Assembly (NCBI GenBank): GCA_963721445.1
Contig: CAVRIZ010000008.1
Coordinates: 310,001-374,000, forward strand
Source of the DNA: DAIOEK01 sp963721445
GTDB taxonomy: Bacteria; Chloroflexota; Anaerolineae; Anaerolineales; Anaerolineaceae
Direction of reading: 5' to 3'
Length of the DNA stretch: 64,000 nucleotides
Shown: piece by piece, positions 17,896-26,464 of the stretch
Position numbering within the stretch: position 1 is the first letter of the stretch
How the letters are laid out: each line of letters opens with the position of its first letter
The notes under the pieces: model-generated
What the model was told of the DNA's origin: nothing
What the model saw: only the letters and a program-made list of their open reading frames with translations
Database searches by the model: none
Translations under genes and position numbers: made by a program

Positions 17896-20202
17896 TTACC
17901 CCATTTGTGACAGGAGCGAGAAATCACTCAGAACAGGCAGGGTTGTGAACGGCAGTTCCTGCACCACCGGATCGCCACGCAGCCATTCCGCCGCCTGGAA
18001 TTCGTCATCCGCCAGACCCAGCGGCTGGAGCAGTGTGGCGGCCGCCCGCAGGAAGAGGATGCGATAGCGTTCAATATCCAGTTGCCTGCGTTCGACCGGG
18101 CGTGGGCAGGTCCCAGGCATGCACTCCCGGCTTGCCCATCACATACAGGAAGCGTATCCGCTGACCCGGCCGCAGCGACTTGCCAATCCCCTCCAATTGC
18201 GCCAGGGCGGCTGCCGTCGGGACCCGGTCCGATTTGTACTCGTCCAGCGAACGGCTGAGCTTGAGGGTGATCAGGTACTTTTCCATCGGCAGCAACCGCG
18301 AGCAGATATCCGACAGGCGGCGGTTGAACAGGCTGCGCAATCCGGGGTAGAGCGCCGGCAGTTCCTCCGCGCTCTGGGCCTGCGCCAGGTATTCCAGGGC
18401 CTCCAACTGAGGCTCAGACACACACGGCGGGGTGTCGTTACGGCGCGCCTCGATCCCGCGGATCTTCAGGCTGCCATCCTGAAAGACGCCAAAGTAGCGG
18501 TTCGGCACGGGGATGCGCTCGTCGCGGCGCGAGGGCAGGAACGCCACCCAGCGGAAGATACCGTCCAGCGCGATGGGCAGACCGGTCCGGTCGGCAATGT
18601 CATCCAGCACCGGTTGGAAATCCTTCACCTCAGATGCGCCCGGCTTCTTGATCCACAGCCCATCGACGTACATGTGCAGGATCCCGAAGCCGTGGTCTTC
18701 GGCGGCTTCCTTGGCCGCCAGGAGCGTCTCGCGCCCGTAGGCTGTCACTGCCTGGTGGGCTTCGATGCGGCCAAAGCGGGCATTCTTGTACCCCAGGTAG
18801 CCGAAGCAGGTCACCAGCAGCCACTTGTGGGCCTGAGCGCACATCTTATAGCGCTTGACGCGCGGATCCCACTTCGGCAGGGTACCCATGGCCATCTTCA
18901 TCTCGATGCGTTTCTCCAACAGCGGCTTGAGCGTGAGCGGCACCAACCCCATGTGGGTCTGGTCGATGTACATGTTCAATTGCGGCACCAGCGCCGATTC
19001 GGGGATGTGCTTGCCGATCGTCTCGGGCGAGATGTTGAAGTGCACCATCACGCTCGGGTACATCGAGATGAAGTCCACCTCGCCCACGTGACTGTGCAGG
19101 CCGATGGTCGGCTGGTAGACCAGCCCGCCCTGGTCGCCGTAGAACAGGCTCAATGCCGTGCGCGGATCTTCCGCCTGCTGCTTGTGCCAGGGGATCATCA
19201 CCCCCATCTTGAGGGCGGTGATCATCTGCATGGAGGAGATGCCCGAGCCGGGCGAGACGCGCGAGGTGACCTGCAGCGGCAGACCGGTGACGCGCCCCAG
19301 CTCGAACACGCCGTCCAGACCGTAATCACCCCACAGCATGGCGTTGGTGCGGTCGAAATGCAGCCGTCCGAACAGATGCACCTGTGTGCCGCGGTGAATG
19401 ACCTGCCCGTAGGAAAAGTAGACCCGCTCGCCTTTGTGCTGCGCTCCCCGATCGGGTTCGCGGTTGAGCGGCAGCGGCACCTTCCACTTGCGCGAGATTG
19501 CGAGATCAGGTGATCGAGCAGCCAGGTGTCGCCCCAGTTGGTGAGGACCAGGTCGGGGTCGTAGGTCTGCAGAATGGAGGCGATGTTGATAAGGAAGGGA
19601 CGCTCCGGCTGGAGCGCCAATCTGCCGGTGTGCTTTTCGTAGCGGATTTGAATGAAGGAAGGCAGGCTGTGGGCCGGGTTGACCTCCGGCTCGAGCGAGA
19701 GCAGGCGCAGCGGCGGCGGCAGGGGATCCAGTTCCCAGGGGGTATCGCACACCTCCACCTCGGTGATGACCCCCTGTTCGGTGGAGCGGATGCGGCAGTA
19801 TGCCAGCGGGAAGATGCCCAGTTCCGCCTGGACGTAGAGCGCCAGGGGAACATCGGCGTTGTAGTAGGTCAGTTCGGGGAAGTCGCGGGCGGCACGCTGA
19901 AAGATGATCGGCTGGGCGAAGGCATCCTGCACCTCCATTGCCAGCACGGGGATGGGGTCGTCGATGAACAGGTCTTTGCCGCGGGTGCGGCTCAGGCGAC
20001 TGCCGCGCTGCGACCGCAGGGATGATTCGAGCTGATCCACCCGACGGCTGTCTCCGGCGGCGTAGAATGTGAGCGGGAAGGGGCGGGTGTAGCGGTAACG
20101 CCCGCCATCCTCGCCGACGAACCAGACCACCAGCCCTTCACGGGGGGCGGCGAACACATCCAGCACCCAGCCGGTGCGGTCGATCAGCCCAGTGGCGGTC
20201 AT
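17896..20202 (-). CDS. Family B DNA polymerase-like protein with degenerate motifs, two frameshifts
   Basis: About 770 residues, joined across breaks near 19500 (after WLLDHLISQ) and 18100 (after PGVHAWDLP). Motif A is EVDFISMYPSVM, with its aspartate and YPS intact. Motif B reads KWLLVTCFGYLGY where K-x3-N-S-x-Y-G is usual. Motif C reads MYVDGLWIKK instead of Y-G-D-T-D-S, so the second metal-binding aspartate is replaced by leucine. The exonuclease domain has LSLEPE for Exo I and TNWGDTW for Exo II, both atypical. The thumb and C-terminal part look normal. It starts at ATG 20202, overlapping the previous stop (ATGA). Its role could be translesion synthesis or a structural, ImuB-like part. 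Family B is certain; activity is not. Confidence 0.85.
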
Positions 20203-20504
20203 GGCGCCCTTTCAGCCTCGAAGGGCGGATCCGCGCCGGGGGCTACCGGCAGGACACCGGTGCCTTCCAGCAGACGGCGCATCCGCACCACTTCTTTGTG
20301 CTCTTCGAGCAGCATGGCCAGCAGGAAGGTCTCGAACGGTAAGGCATGCGCGGCGTAGGCAGCCGCGGCGAGATGTTTTTGCGCGGAAACGAACAGATCA
20401 TCCAGCGCGATCTGGTCGGTACGGCGCAGCGCGCGGCGAAAGCGGCCAAAGGCCTCCTGTTCGCCCAGGAAAACTTGTGTAATGGAAGGAAGTGTTCTAC
20501 CCAT
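20199..20504 (-). CDS. Small conserved-looking helical protein of the PolB cassette
   Basis: A 101-residue protein, mostly predicted helix. It contains LGEQEAFGRFRRALRRTDQ, SAQKHLAAAAYAAHAL, then PFETFLLAMLLEEHKEVVRM. ATG 20504 has GGAGGT 7 nt upstream, and its stop overlaps the polymerase start by ATGA, so the two are translationally coupled. I do not recognise a family. The position between the RecA-like and polymerase genes suggests a connector or regulator of the same complex. Confidence 0.75.
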   Translation of the reverse strand: MGRTLPSITQVFLGEQEAFGRFRRALRRTDQIALDDLFVSAQKHLAAAAYAAHALPFETFLLAMLLEEHKEVVRMRRLLEGTGVLPVAPGADPPFEAERAP

Positions 20505-20612
20505 AATAAGTACCTCCGATCGTGTCCCTTATCCGGTCTGGAAATTGGGACGTGAAACCCACCCTCCTTGTGGTAAGGAGAGGAAAACCCGGCTGGGCGA
20601 CGATGTGATTGG

Positions 20613-21218
20613 CTATGCGAATAATCGCAGGGCTGGCTGTGCGACAGGCGCTTCGGACTGCCAGACGTCGTCTGCCCAACCCAGCACCGTCTCCACCAGT
20701 TCGATCTGGTCGTCGTGCCCGTAGCGGGCAGGCCGAAGCCCCACCAGCAGGATCGACTGTTCGGCGATCCGGCGCATGGCAGCATGGCAGCGATCCAGTA
20801 GACGGTGACGTTCCGGCAGCGAGATGTTGTCGTCGTTGAAGGTGCCCAGCAGGTCCAGCACCAGCGTCACGGCGGCGGGCTGGAAGACACCCGATCCGAG
20901 CGCCACGCTGTGCAGCGGAGAAGCCGCCCCGCATAAGAGGGTCTCCACCTGGTAACAGGTGAAGGCCCTCGCCAGCTGGATGCGCGCCAGCGTGGTTTCC
21001 ATATCCGCGGTGAAGCGGCGGATGCTGCGTGCCACCTGGTAGGCGTTGAACTGGTTGCCGCCGTCCAGCACCCGGACGGTGCTGCGCAGCGCCAGTCTGC
21101 CGGCCGTTTCGAGCATGAGTGCCCGGGCGGCGTGCGGGGCGAAGAAGACGTAGATCTTGCCGGGGCGCAGTCCCGAGAGCGCCGGCAGCCAGTTGCGGGA
21201 GGATGTGAGTGTGTCCAT
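20613..21218 (-). CDS. RecA-like (ImuA/SulA-type) protein without a Walker A motif
   Basis: A 201-residue protein with the outline of a minimal RecA-fold ATPase: LRPGKIYVFFAPHAARALML where the P-loop should be, VRVLDGGNQFNAYQVARSIR, and LARAFTCYQVETLL. It also has a Walker-B-like strand VTLVLDLLGTFND and a final strand SILLVGLRPAR. The phosphate loop lacks GK[S/T], so ATP binding is doubtful. ImuA proteins are RecA-like partners of error-prone polymerases, and this is the closest analogy. It is the promoter-proximal gene of the cassette. ATG 21218 lies 6 nt after the -10 box, so the mRNA would be leaderless. Confidence 0.7.
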   Translation of the reverse strand: MDTLTSSRNWLPALSGLRPGKIYVFFAPHAARALMLETAGRLALRSTVRVLDGGNQFNAYQVARSIRRFTADMETTLARIQLARAFTCYQVETLLCGAASPLHSVALGSGVFQPAAVTLVLDLLGTFNDDNISLPERHRLLDRCHAAMRRIAEQSILLVGLRPARYGHDDQIELVETVLGWADDVWQSEAPVAQPALRLFA

Positions 21219-21224
21219 ATTTGT

Positions 21225-21253
21225 ATTATATAGAACAATTGTTCTAATGTCAA
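21225..21253 (-). promoter_or_regulatory. Consensus promoter with a LexA/SOS-type operator in its spacer
   Basis: On the minus strand TTGACA (21253-21248) and TATAAT (21230-21225) are separated by exactly 17 nt. That spacer contains TAGAACAATTGTTCTA (21246-21231), a perfect 16-bp palindrome with the GAAC-N4-GTTC core recognised by Gram-positive-type LexA. The ATG of the RecA-like gene follows 6 nt after the -10 box. Confidence 0.8.
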
Positions 21254-21297
21254 GTATGTGTCATAGCAAGCGTGTGTAGTGGGGTGATGAGTTGTGC

Positions 21298-21912
21298 TCG
21301 GCAATTTCGCCAGGATTATTGATGAGTATCCTTGCCCTCGCGAAGATTAATCGTGGGTGGAAGAGGCGTCGCCTCTTCGCGACCCACATGCCCGTTTCTC
21401 GAAACCCGTTTGGAAATCTGCATTTGCGGGGATGTTGGCATCTGGAAGAAGGGGCGTCGCAGGCGCTCCTTCTTCCAGAGAAGAATCCCCCTTCCGGCGA
21501 AGACTGTTTGGCTCTCAGACTATCTGTCGCCGGAAGGGGGCTGGGGGATGGCCGTCAAACTCTGCCCGAGCAACTTCTTACGACTTGCCAGTCCGACCGG
21601 CAAGCTACGCTCGGGCAGTTTCTCCCGAGTTATGGACGTGGATTCTTGCCCTCGCGGGAAAAATGATAGGAGGAAGAGGCGTTGCCTCTTCCTCCTATCA
21701 ACCAGTTTCTCTGCCTCCTCAGGGATGTTGGTATCTGGAAGAAGAGGCAGGTGCATGGTATGGTGCATATTCTCGGGCAGTTTTGTTGGATGAAAGATGG
21801 GTATCCCTTGCCCACGCGAAAAGATATGATGGGAGTAAGAGGTAAAACTCCTTCCACCAATAAACCTGTTTCTCTGGCTACCAGGTGATATCGCATCTGG
21901 AAGAAGAAATCG
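21298..21912. repeat. Three diverged repeat units with a cluster of perfect hairpins
   Basis: The gene-free interval 21254-22064 is largely occupied by three units beginning near 21298, 21611 and 21773. Each opens with TCGG(G)CA.TTT and TTGCCC.CGCG and closes with GATGTTGG.ATCTGGAAGAAG or a variant. Embedded hairpins: 21353-21387; 21442-21478 (11-bp arms); CCCCCTTCCGGCGA at 21487-21500 with 21527-21540 (14-bp arms, perfect); 21562-21618 (nested); 21665-21699 (16-bp perfect arms, 3-nt loop). No convincing reading frame. The stretch 21913-22064 shows only the leader of the hydrogenase operon. Confidence 0.8.
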
Positions 21913-22064
21913 GAACAGGTATATTGCCTTTTAGAATTGCATCGTTGTTGTGGCGAATGTGTTTAATATTACATGTGGAGTGATAACCTTCACATGACAT
22001 TCATCCATAAGTACGATATAGTCTTAGTCTGGTGTAGTAATACATTGATCCATCGGGAGGGATA

Positions 22065-22550
22065 ATGGTTTTTGGTATCATCGTCGTCGTGGGACTGTTG
22101 GTGTGTGCCATCCAGGCTATTCGCAGCAGTCATCTTCTGATCTCCGCGATATGGTTGGCTGGCAGTTCCGCATTGACAGCGCTTCTGTTGTACCTTTTCC
22201 AATCGCCTGAAATCGCAGTCATTGAACTGAGCGTAGGTGCCGGTTTGGTGACCGTTTTGTTTGTTTTTGCCATCAATATTACCGGTGAAGATCCCAGCAT
22301 TTCCCTGCCCGCCATCCCGCGGACAACCGCCTGGGTATTGGTACTCCTGTCCGTCGTCGCCCTCGGATGGATGATCCTGCCAAACATGGGTACTCCCATG
22401 ACCGGCGAAGATTTGCCGTTCACTACCTACCTGTGGGAAACCCGTAAGCTGGATATCTACCTGCAGGTTGGCTTCATTTTCGCAGGCGTTCTGGGTGTCT
22501 TGAGTCTCCTCTCTGATGATCGCGCTTCACACCGGGAGGAACACGCATGA
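22065..22550 (+). CDS. Hydrogenase membrane subunit, MbhD/MrpB (NuoJ)-like
   Basis: A 161-residue protein with four or five transmembrane helices. The middle contains the DUF4040/MbhD-like stretch AIWLAGSSALTALLLYLFQS followed by PEIAVIELSVGAGLVTVLFV, matching the fold of NuoJ and MrpA/B C-terminal parts. The last helices (LDIYLQVGFIFAGVLGVLSL) resemble the MbhE/MrpB end. It is the first gene of the hydrogenase operon, with GGGAGGG before ATG 22065, and overlaps the next gene by ATGA. It would form part of the membrane ion-translocating module. Confidence 0.75.
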   Translation: MVFGIIVVVGLLVCAIQAIRSSHLLISAIWLAGSSALTALLLYLFQSPEIAVIELSVGAGLVTVLFVFAINITGEDPSISLPAIPRTTAWVLVLLSVVALGWMILPNMGTPMTGEDLPFTTYLWETRKLDIYLQVGFIFAGVLGVLSLLSDDRASHREEHA

Positions 22551-22858
22551 TCTTTAACCTGCAATCCATCGGACTCATTGCCGTCGTCGGGTTGGTTGGT
22601 ATCGGTCTGTACGGTTTACTGATCACCCGTAATCTGATCAAAGTAGTGGTCGCGCTGCAAATTCTGGTAAAAGGCGTCCTGGTTGCCTTTATCGTCGCCG
22701 GGTCTATGCAAGCCAGGATCAACTTATCACAGAGTATGGCGCTGACTATCCTCGTCGCAGACACCATCGTAGCGGTTGTTGCCCTCGCGCTGGCCGTCCA
22801 GGTCCGAAAAGCTTTTGGCAGTTTGGATCTCAAAGAACTCACCCAATTGAAGAGGTAA
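22547..22858 (+). CDS. NuoK/MrpC-like membrane subunit
   Basis: A 103-residue protein with three transmembrane helices. It has the NuoK/MnhC pattern: GLYGLLITRNLIKVVVALQI with the conserved membrane glycine/asparagine region, then ALTILVADTIVAVVALALAV. In complex I and related hydrogenases this subunit carries charged residues that link the antiporter-like subunits to the hydrophilic arm. It lies 3 nt before the next gene. Confidence 0.85.
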   Translation: MIFNLQSIGLIAVVGLVGIGLYGLLITRNLIKVVVALQILVKGVLVAFIVAGSMQARINLSQSMALTILVADTIVAVVALALAVQVRKAFGSLDLKELTQLKR

Positions 22859-22861
22859 GGC

Positions 22862-24607
22862 ATGTCTTCCACTCTCGTACTCCTTACCATCGCCTTTCCC
22901 TGGATAGGCGCAGTGCTCATCTGGCTGGCAGGTGATTCGCGCCGCAAGCTGGTGACCATTCTGGCGGTCGGATTCTCCGCGCTGGCAGGCGTCTCCGCCC
23001 TCACCCTTCTCCCCTCCGCCACGAGTGAAGCTATTGTGTCCATTAATTATGGCGGACCGTTCGGTATCTTCACCATGGTTCCCGACGGGCTTGGAGTCCT
23101 GCTGGCATCCATCGCCACCGTGATCGGGTGTCTGGCAGTGATCTTCTCCATCGATTACATGAAAGGTGAAGAACAGCTTGCCCGTTACTTCGCCTTCATG
23201 CTCTTCTTCATCGGCGCGATGGCTGGTCTCGTTTTGACAGGTAGTCTGTTTTGTATGTTCCTGTTCTGGGAAATCACTGCCCTGTGCTCTTACGCGCTGA
23301 TCTCCTTCAATAATGATGATCCCAAGGCGATTGCGGGTGGCATTAAAGCCCTGATTATGACCCAGGTTGGCGGCGCCGGCTTGCTGGTCGGCGCATTGAT
23401 CGTCTACGCGTACACCGGCAGCTTTGAGATTAATAGCTTCCTGAAGGATCCTTCTCAGGTTCCGGCCGGGATGCTGGCATTTACCGCTTTCGGTTTTCTG
23501 ATCGCCGCGACGGCCAAATCCGCCCAGTTCCCCTTCCAAACCTGGCTGCCCGACGCCATGGAAGCCCCTACCCCGATCAGTGCGCTCATCCATGCGGCGA
23601 CGATGGTGAACGCTGGCGTTTATCTGCTGGCTCGCTTCTACCCAGCTTTCAAAGATGTCTCAGGTTGGACAGCCAGTGTGATCGCGGTTGGTATGATCAC
23701 CGCTTTGCTGGCATCCTTGATGGGTTTGGTTGCCACGGACCTGAAGCGGGTTCTGGCTTACTCCACAGTCAGCCAGCTCGGTTACATGGTCTTTGCCGTT
23801 GGAACCGGCGCGATCTTCGCCTCCTCTTTCCACCTGCTCAGTCATGCCATTTTCAAAGCACTGCTCTTCCTTGCCGCAGGCGCGGTCATCCATAGTGTGG
23901 GCACCCGCGAAATGAAACAAATGGGCGGACTTGGCAAACAGATGCCGATCGTCCGAAATGTGTTCGTGATCGGAGCCTGCGCACTGGTCGGATTACCGAT
24001 CTTCAACGGGTTTTGGAGTAAGGAATTGATCCTGGAAGCCGGTTTGGTTTCTACCCCTGTCTGGACTGCATTCATGTTCCTGGGAGCCGGATTAACCGCC
24101 CTTTATACCGTGCGGATGGTCTGGTTAGTCTTCTTCGGGCAATCCCGCGGACGTCTGCACGGTCATGACGCCGGCACCGCGATGAAAGTCGCCCTATACC
24201 CGCTGGCTGCCGGGGTTATCGTCAGCTGGTTGGTGGCGGGACCATTATCAGACCTGTTCAACCAAACCCTGCCTGCACATGAAATCCACAATCGCCGCAC
24301 CGGCGAGATCCTGCTGGAGGTCGTCTCCGCACCTTCCACTTATGTGGCATTGCTGGTCATTGGACTGGGTTTCATAGCCTGGTGGCAGCGTAAGCGGCTG
24401 ACTGGCGTACAAAAGGCATTCGGGTTCGTGGTATCTGCAGCGGAGGACAACTACGGTTTTGAAGCTATCAATAAGACCCTGGTTCAGCTTGTCCAAGGCG
24501 CAGCTGAAGCAATACGTCCGTTACAGACTGGTTCCCTGAACTGGAATGTGGCTGGAATCCTTATCGCCATCGTCCTCGTCCTCATCGCTGTCATCTGGGG
24601 AGCGTAA
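22862..24607 (+). CDS. NuoL/MrpA-type antiporter-like subunit
   Basis: A 581-residue protein with about 14-16 helices and the proton_antipo_M core. Ion-channel residues appear in place: glutamate in FLFWEITALCSYALISF (TM5), lysine in GGIKALIMTQVGG (TM7), the TM8 block KSAQFPFQTWLPDAMEAPTP with SALIHAATMVNAGVYLL, and lysine/histidine positions in SHAIFKALLFL. After about residue 480 there is an extra C-terminal extension with two helices, as in NuoL-like proteins with a lateral element. Its expected role is proton or sodium translocation driven by ferredoxin oxidation. Confidence 0.9.
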   Translation: MSSTLVLLTIAFPWIGAVLIWLAGDSRRKLVTILAVGFSALAGVSALTLLPSATSEAIVSINYGGPFGIFTMVPDGLGVLLASIATVIGCLAVIFSIDYMKGEEQLARYFAFMLFFIGAMAGLVLTGSLFCMFLFWEITALCSYALISFNNDDPKAIAGGIKALIMTQVGGAGLLVGALIVYAYTGSFEINSFLKDPSQVPAGMLAFTAFGFLIAATAKSAQFPFQTWLPDAMEAPTPISALIHAATMVNAGVYLLARFYPAFKDVSGWTASVIAVGMITALLASLMGLVATDLKRVLAYSTVSQLGYMVFAVGTGAIFASSFHLLSHAIFKALLFLAAGAVIHSVGTREMKQMGGLGKQMPIVRNVFVIGACALVGLPIFNGFWSKELILEAGLVSTPVWTAFMFLGAGLTALYTVRMVWLVFFGQSRGRLHGHDAGTAMKVALYPLAAGVIVSWLVAGPLSDLFNQTLPAHEIHNRRTGEILLEVVSAPSTYVALLVIGLGFIAWWQRKRLTGVQKAFGFVVSAAEDNYGFEAINKTLVQLVQGAAEAIRPLQTGSLNWNVAGILIAIVLVLIAVIWGA

Positions 24608-24608
24608 C

Positions 24609-26117
24609 ATGATATCATCACCATTTCTGTGGATTTTTATTATCCCCTTGATCACGTCCCCGATCGCGTACTTGCTCGGACGATTTACATATCGCCTGAT
24701 GGGGAAAAAACAGCACATTAATTTGGGAGCCTGGGTTGCCCTGATCGGATTACTGACAACACTTATCCCTCTTGTTAACCTGACACCACTTCAAGGCGGA
24801 TTTACTGCACTGACATATAGGTCCGGGATGATCTCATTCCGGTTCGACGGCATCAGTCTTTTAATCAGCTACATCGCTGTCATTCTGGGTGCTCTCAGCG
24901 TGTTGTTCTCCACCCGCTACCTGGAATACGAAGCAGGTCAGGAAAAATTCTACGCCTTATTCCTGCTGATGGTGGGGTCGATCATCGGCCTTTCCATGGC
25001 AGCGGATCTCTTCCTGCTTTGGATCTGGTTCGAGTTGATGGCCATCTCCACCTACACCTTGGTCGCCTTCTACCGAACTCAAAAAGGGAGCCTGGAGGCA
25101 GGTGTCAAATACCTGGTGCAGTCCGCTCTTGGTTCAGTCCTGGTCCTGCTCGGGATAGCACTGGTCTTTGGTCAAACCGGAACACTGGATTTACAGATCT
25201 TACAAAGCAATACCTTTGCCATGCCAGGCCTACTTGTCGCAGGCGTTCTCTTCCTGGTCGGGTTTGGTATTAAAGCGGCTCTGGTTCCTTTGCATACCTG
25301 GCTGCCGGATGCCCATTCGCAGGCGCCGAGCGGCATTAGCGCCATGCTTTCAGGTATCGTGATCGAAGCCGGTCTGATTGCTCTTTTGCGGGTGCTTGTC
25401 AGCCTGAGCGGAGTCTACCACCGGTGGGGACCGATCCTTTTGGGGTTGGGCGCGATCAATATGATTGTAGGTAACCTGATGGCATTACGACAAGACCAGA
25501 TCAAGCGCTTACTGGCTTATTCTTCCATCAGCCATATCGGATACATGCTGGCCGGTATCGGTGCGGCATTCACCTTCGGAAGTCTGGATGGCGCCCAAGG
25601 CGGTTTCTTCCACTTGTTGACCCACGGCATGATGAAAGGTCTGGCCTTCCTCTCCGCCGGCGCATTGTTATATTCCTTGGTCATTCAAAAAGGTGCCCAC
25701 CGACCATTAATCCGAGCTGATTTAATCGGAGTGAGTAGACGTTTCCCATTGGAAGCGCTTGGATTCAGTTTTGCAGTGCTCGCTTTGGGCGGCTTGCCTC
25801 CACTGGCCGGTTTCATGTCCAAGTGGCAGATCTTTACAGGTGGTGTATCTACCCAGAACCCATGGATGCTGGTCTTGGTCATCTTCATGGCTTTAAACAG
25901 CGTCCTGTCACTGGGTTATTATGTACCGCTGGTGAATTCCCTCTACCGGCGCGAAGCCCCGGAAACCACACTGAACGCATCACGTTCCAGTATTCTGATG
26001 CTTCTCCCGATCATTTTGTTGGGGATCCTGGTCATCGGGATTGGTTTTTATCCTCCCCTCGTTACATGGTTATCCAATCTGGCTGGCAGTTCTCTGGTCG
26101 GTTTGTTAGGTTTTTAG
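24609..26117 (+). CDS. NuoM/MrpD-type antiporter-like subunit
   Basis: About 502 residues from ATG 24609, which lies 1 nt after the previous stop. A second antiporter-like subunit: glutamate in LLWIWFELMAISTYTLVAF, lysine in GVKYLVQSALGSVLVLLG, the TM8 block GIKAALVPLHTWLPDAHSQA with PSGISAMLSGIVIEAGLIAL, and YSSISHIGYMLAGIGAAF. Two antiporter-like subunits plus a NuoK-like one give this enzyme a longer membrane arm than the minimal Ech hydrogenase. Confidence 0.9.
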   Translation: MISSPFLWIFIIPLITSPIAYLLGRFTYRLMGKKQHINLGAWVALIGLLTTLIPLVNLTPLQGGFTALTYRSGMISFRFDGISLLISYIAVILGALSVLFSTRYLEYEAGQEKFYALFLLMVGSIIGLSMAADLFLLWIWFELMAISTYTLVAFYRTQKGSLEAGVKYLVQSALGSVLVLLGIALVFGQTGTLDLQILQSNTFAMPGLLVAGVLFLVGFGIKAALVPLHTWLPDAHSQAPSGISAMLSGIVIEAGLIALLRVLVSLSGVYHRWGPILLGLGAINMIVGNLMALRQDQIKRLLAYSSISHIGYMLAGIGAAFTFGSLDGAQGGFFHLLTHGMMKGLAFLSAGALLYSLVIQKGAHRPLIRADLIGVSRRFPLEALGFSFAVLALGGLPPLAGFMSKWQIFTGGVSTQNPWMLVLVIFMALNSVLSLGYYVPLVNSLYRREAPETTLNASRSSILMLLPIILLGILVIGIGFYPPLVTWLSNLAGSSLVGLLGF

Positions 26118-26126
26118 GTGAATTTG

Positions 26127-26438
26127 ATGAGTATTCTACTGTCACCCCCCATTGCCTTTTTGCTCTACATTCCATTGGTGCTTGTGTTTGTCCTGATAGG
26201 TCGAAGAATGGTTGGTAATATTCAATCCTCTGATTTGAAACGCTCCCTGTATTCCAGTGGTGAAGAAGCGCCTACCAATTTTGCGTCACCTGGTTACAAG
26301 CCGTTCTTCCTTGTCGCACTTTTCTTTGCCATCCTTCATCTTGGAATTCTGGTTCTGGGTGCGGGAAACCTCAATTCCACTGAAGCCATATTTCTGGGTG
26401 GATTGATCCTGGCATTATTGGCTCTAGTGCTCGGGTAG
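26127..26438 (+). CDS. NuoA-like membrane subunit
   Basis: About 103 residues with three helices. The conserved loop reads SLYSSGEEAPTNFASPGYKP, replacing the YECG motif of complex I NuoA, followed by FFLVALFFAILHLGILVLG. ATG 26127 is preferred over GTG 26118 because AGGTG lies just upstream of it. NuoA shapes the quinone-site loop in complex I; here it would contact the NuoH-like and NiFe subunits. A free-standing NuoA homologue is unusual for a hydrogenase operon. Confidence 0.75.
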   Translation: MSILLSPPIAFLLYIPLVLVFVLIGRRMVGNIQSSDLKRSLYSSGEEAPTNFASPGYKPFFLVALFFAILHLGILVLGAGNLNSTEAIFLGGLILALLALVLG

Positions 26439-26464
26439 AAGATCTTACAGGTAGGAGATCAATT

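Noticed and set aside
18119..19513. Long open frame of 464 codons on the plus strand
   Set aside because: It is antisense to the PolB gene, arises from GC-rich codon structure, and its translation (many repeated Val-Gln-Arg-His residues) looks like no protein family.
21292..21896. Overlapping open frames in the hairpin cluster
   Set aside because: All frames across the inverted repeats stay open on both strands by chance; codon patterns follow the palindromes.
21298..21912. Integron attC array
   Set aside because: Hairpins lack the conserved attC core ends, and no integron integrase or cassette genes accompany them.
22727..23593. Open frame of 288 codons on the minus strand
   Set aside because: Antisense to the NuoK- and NuoL-like genes; hydrophilic low-information sequence opposite transmembrane codons.
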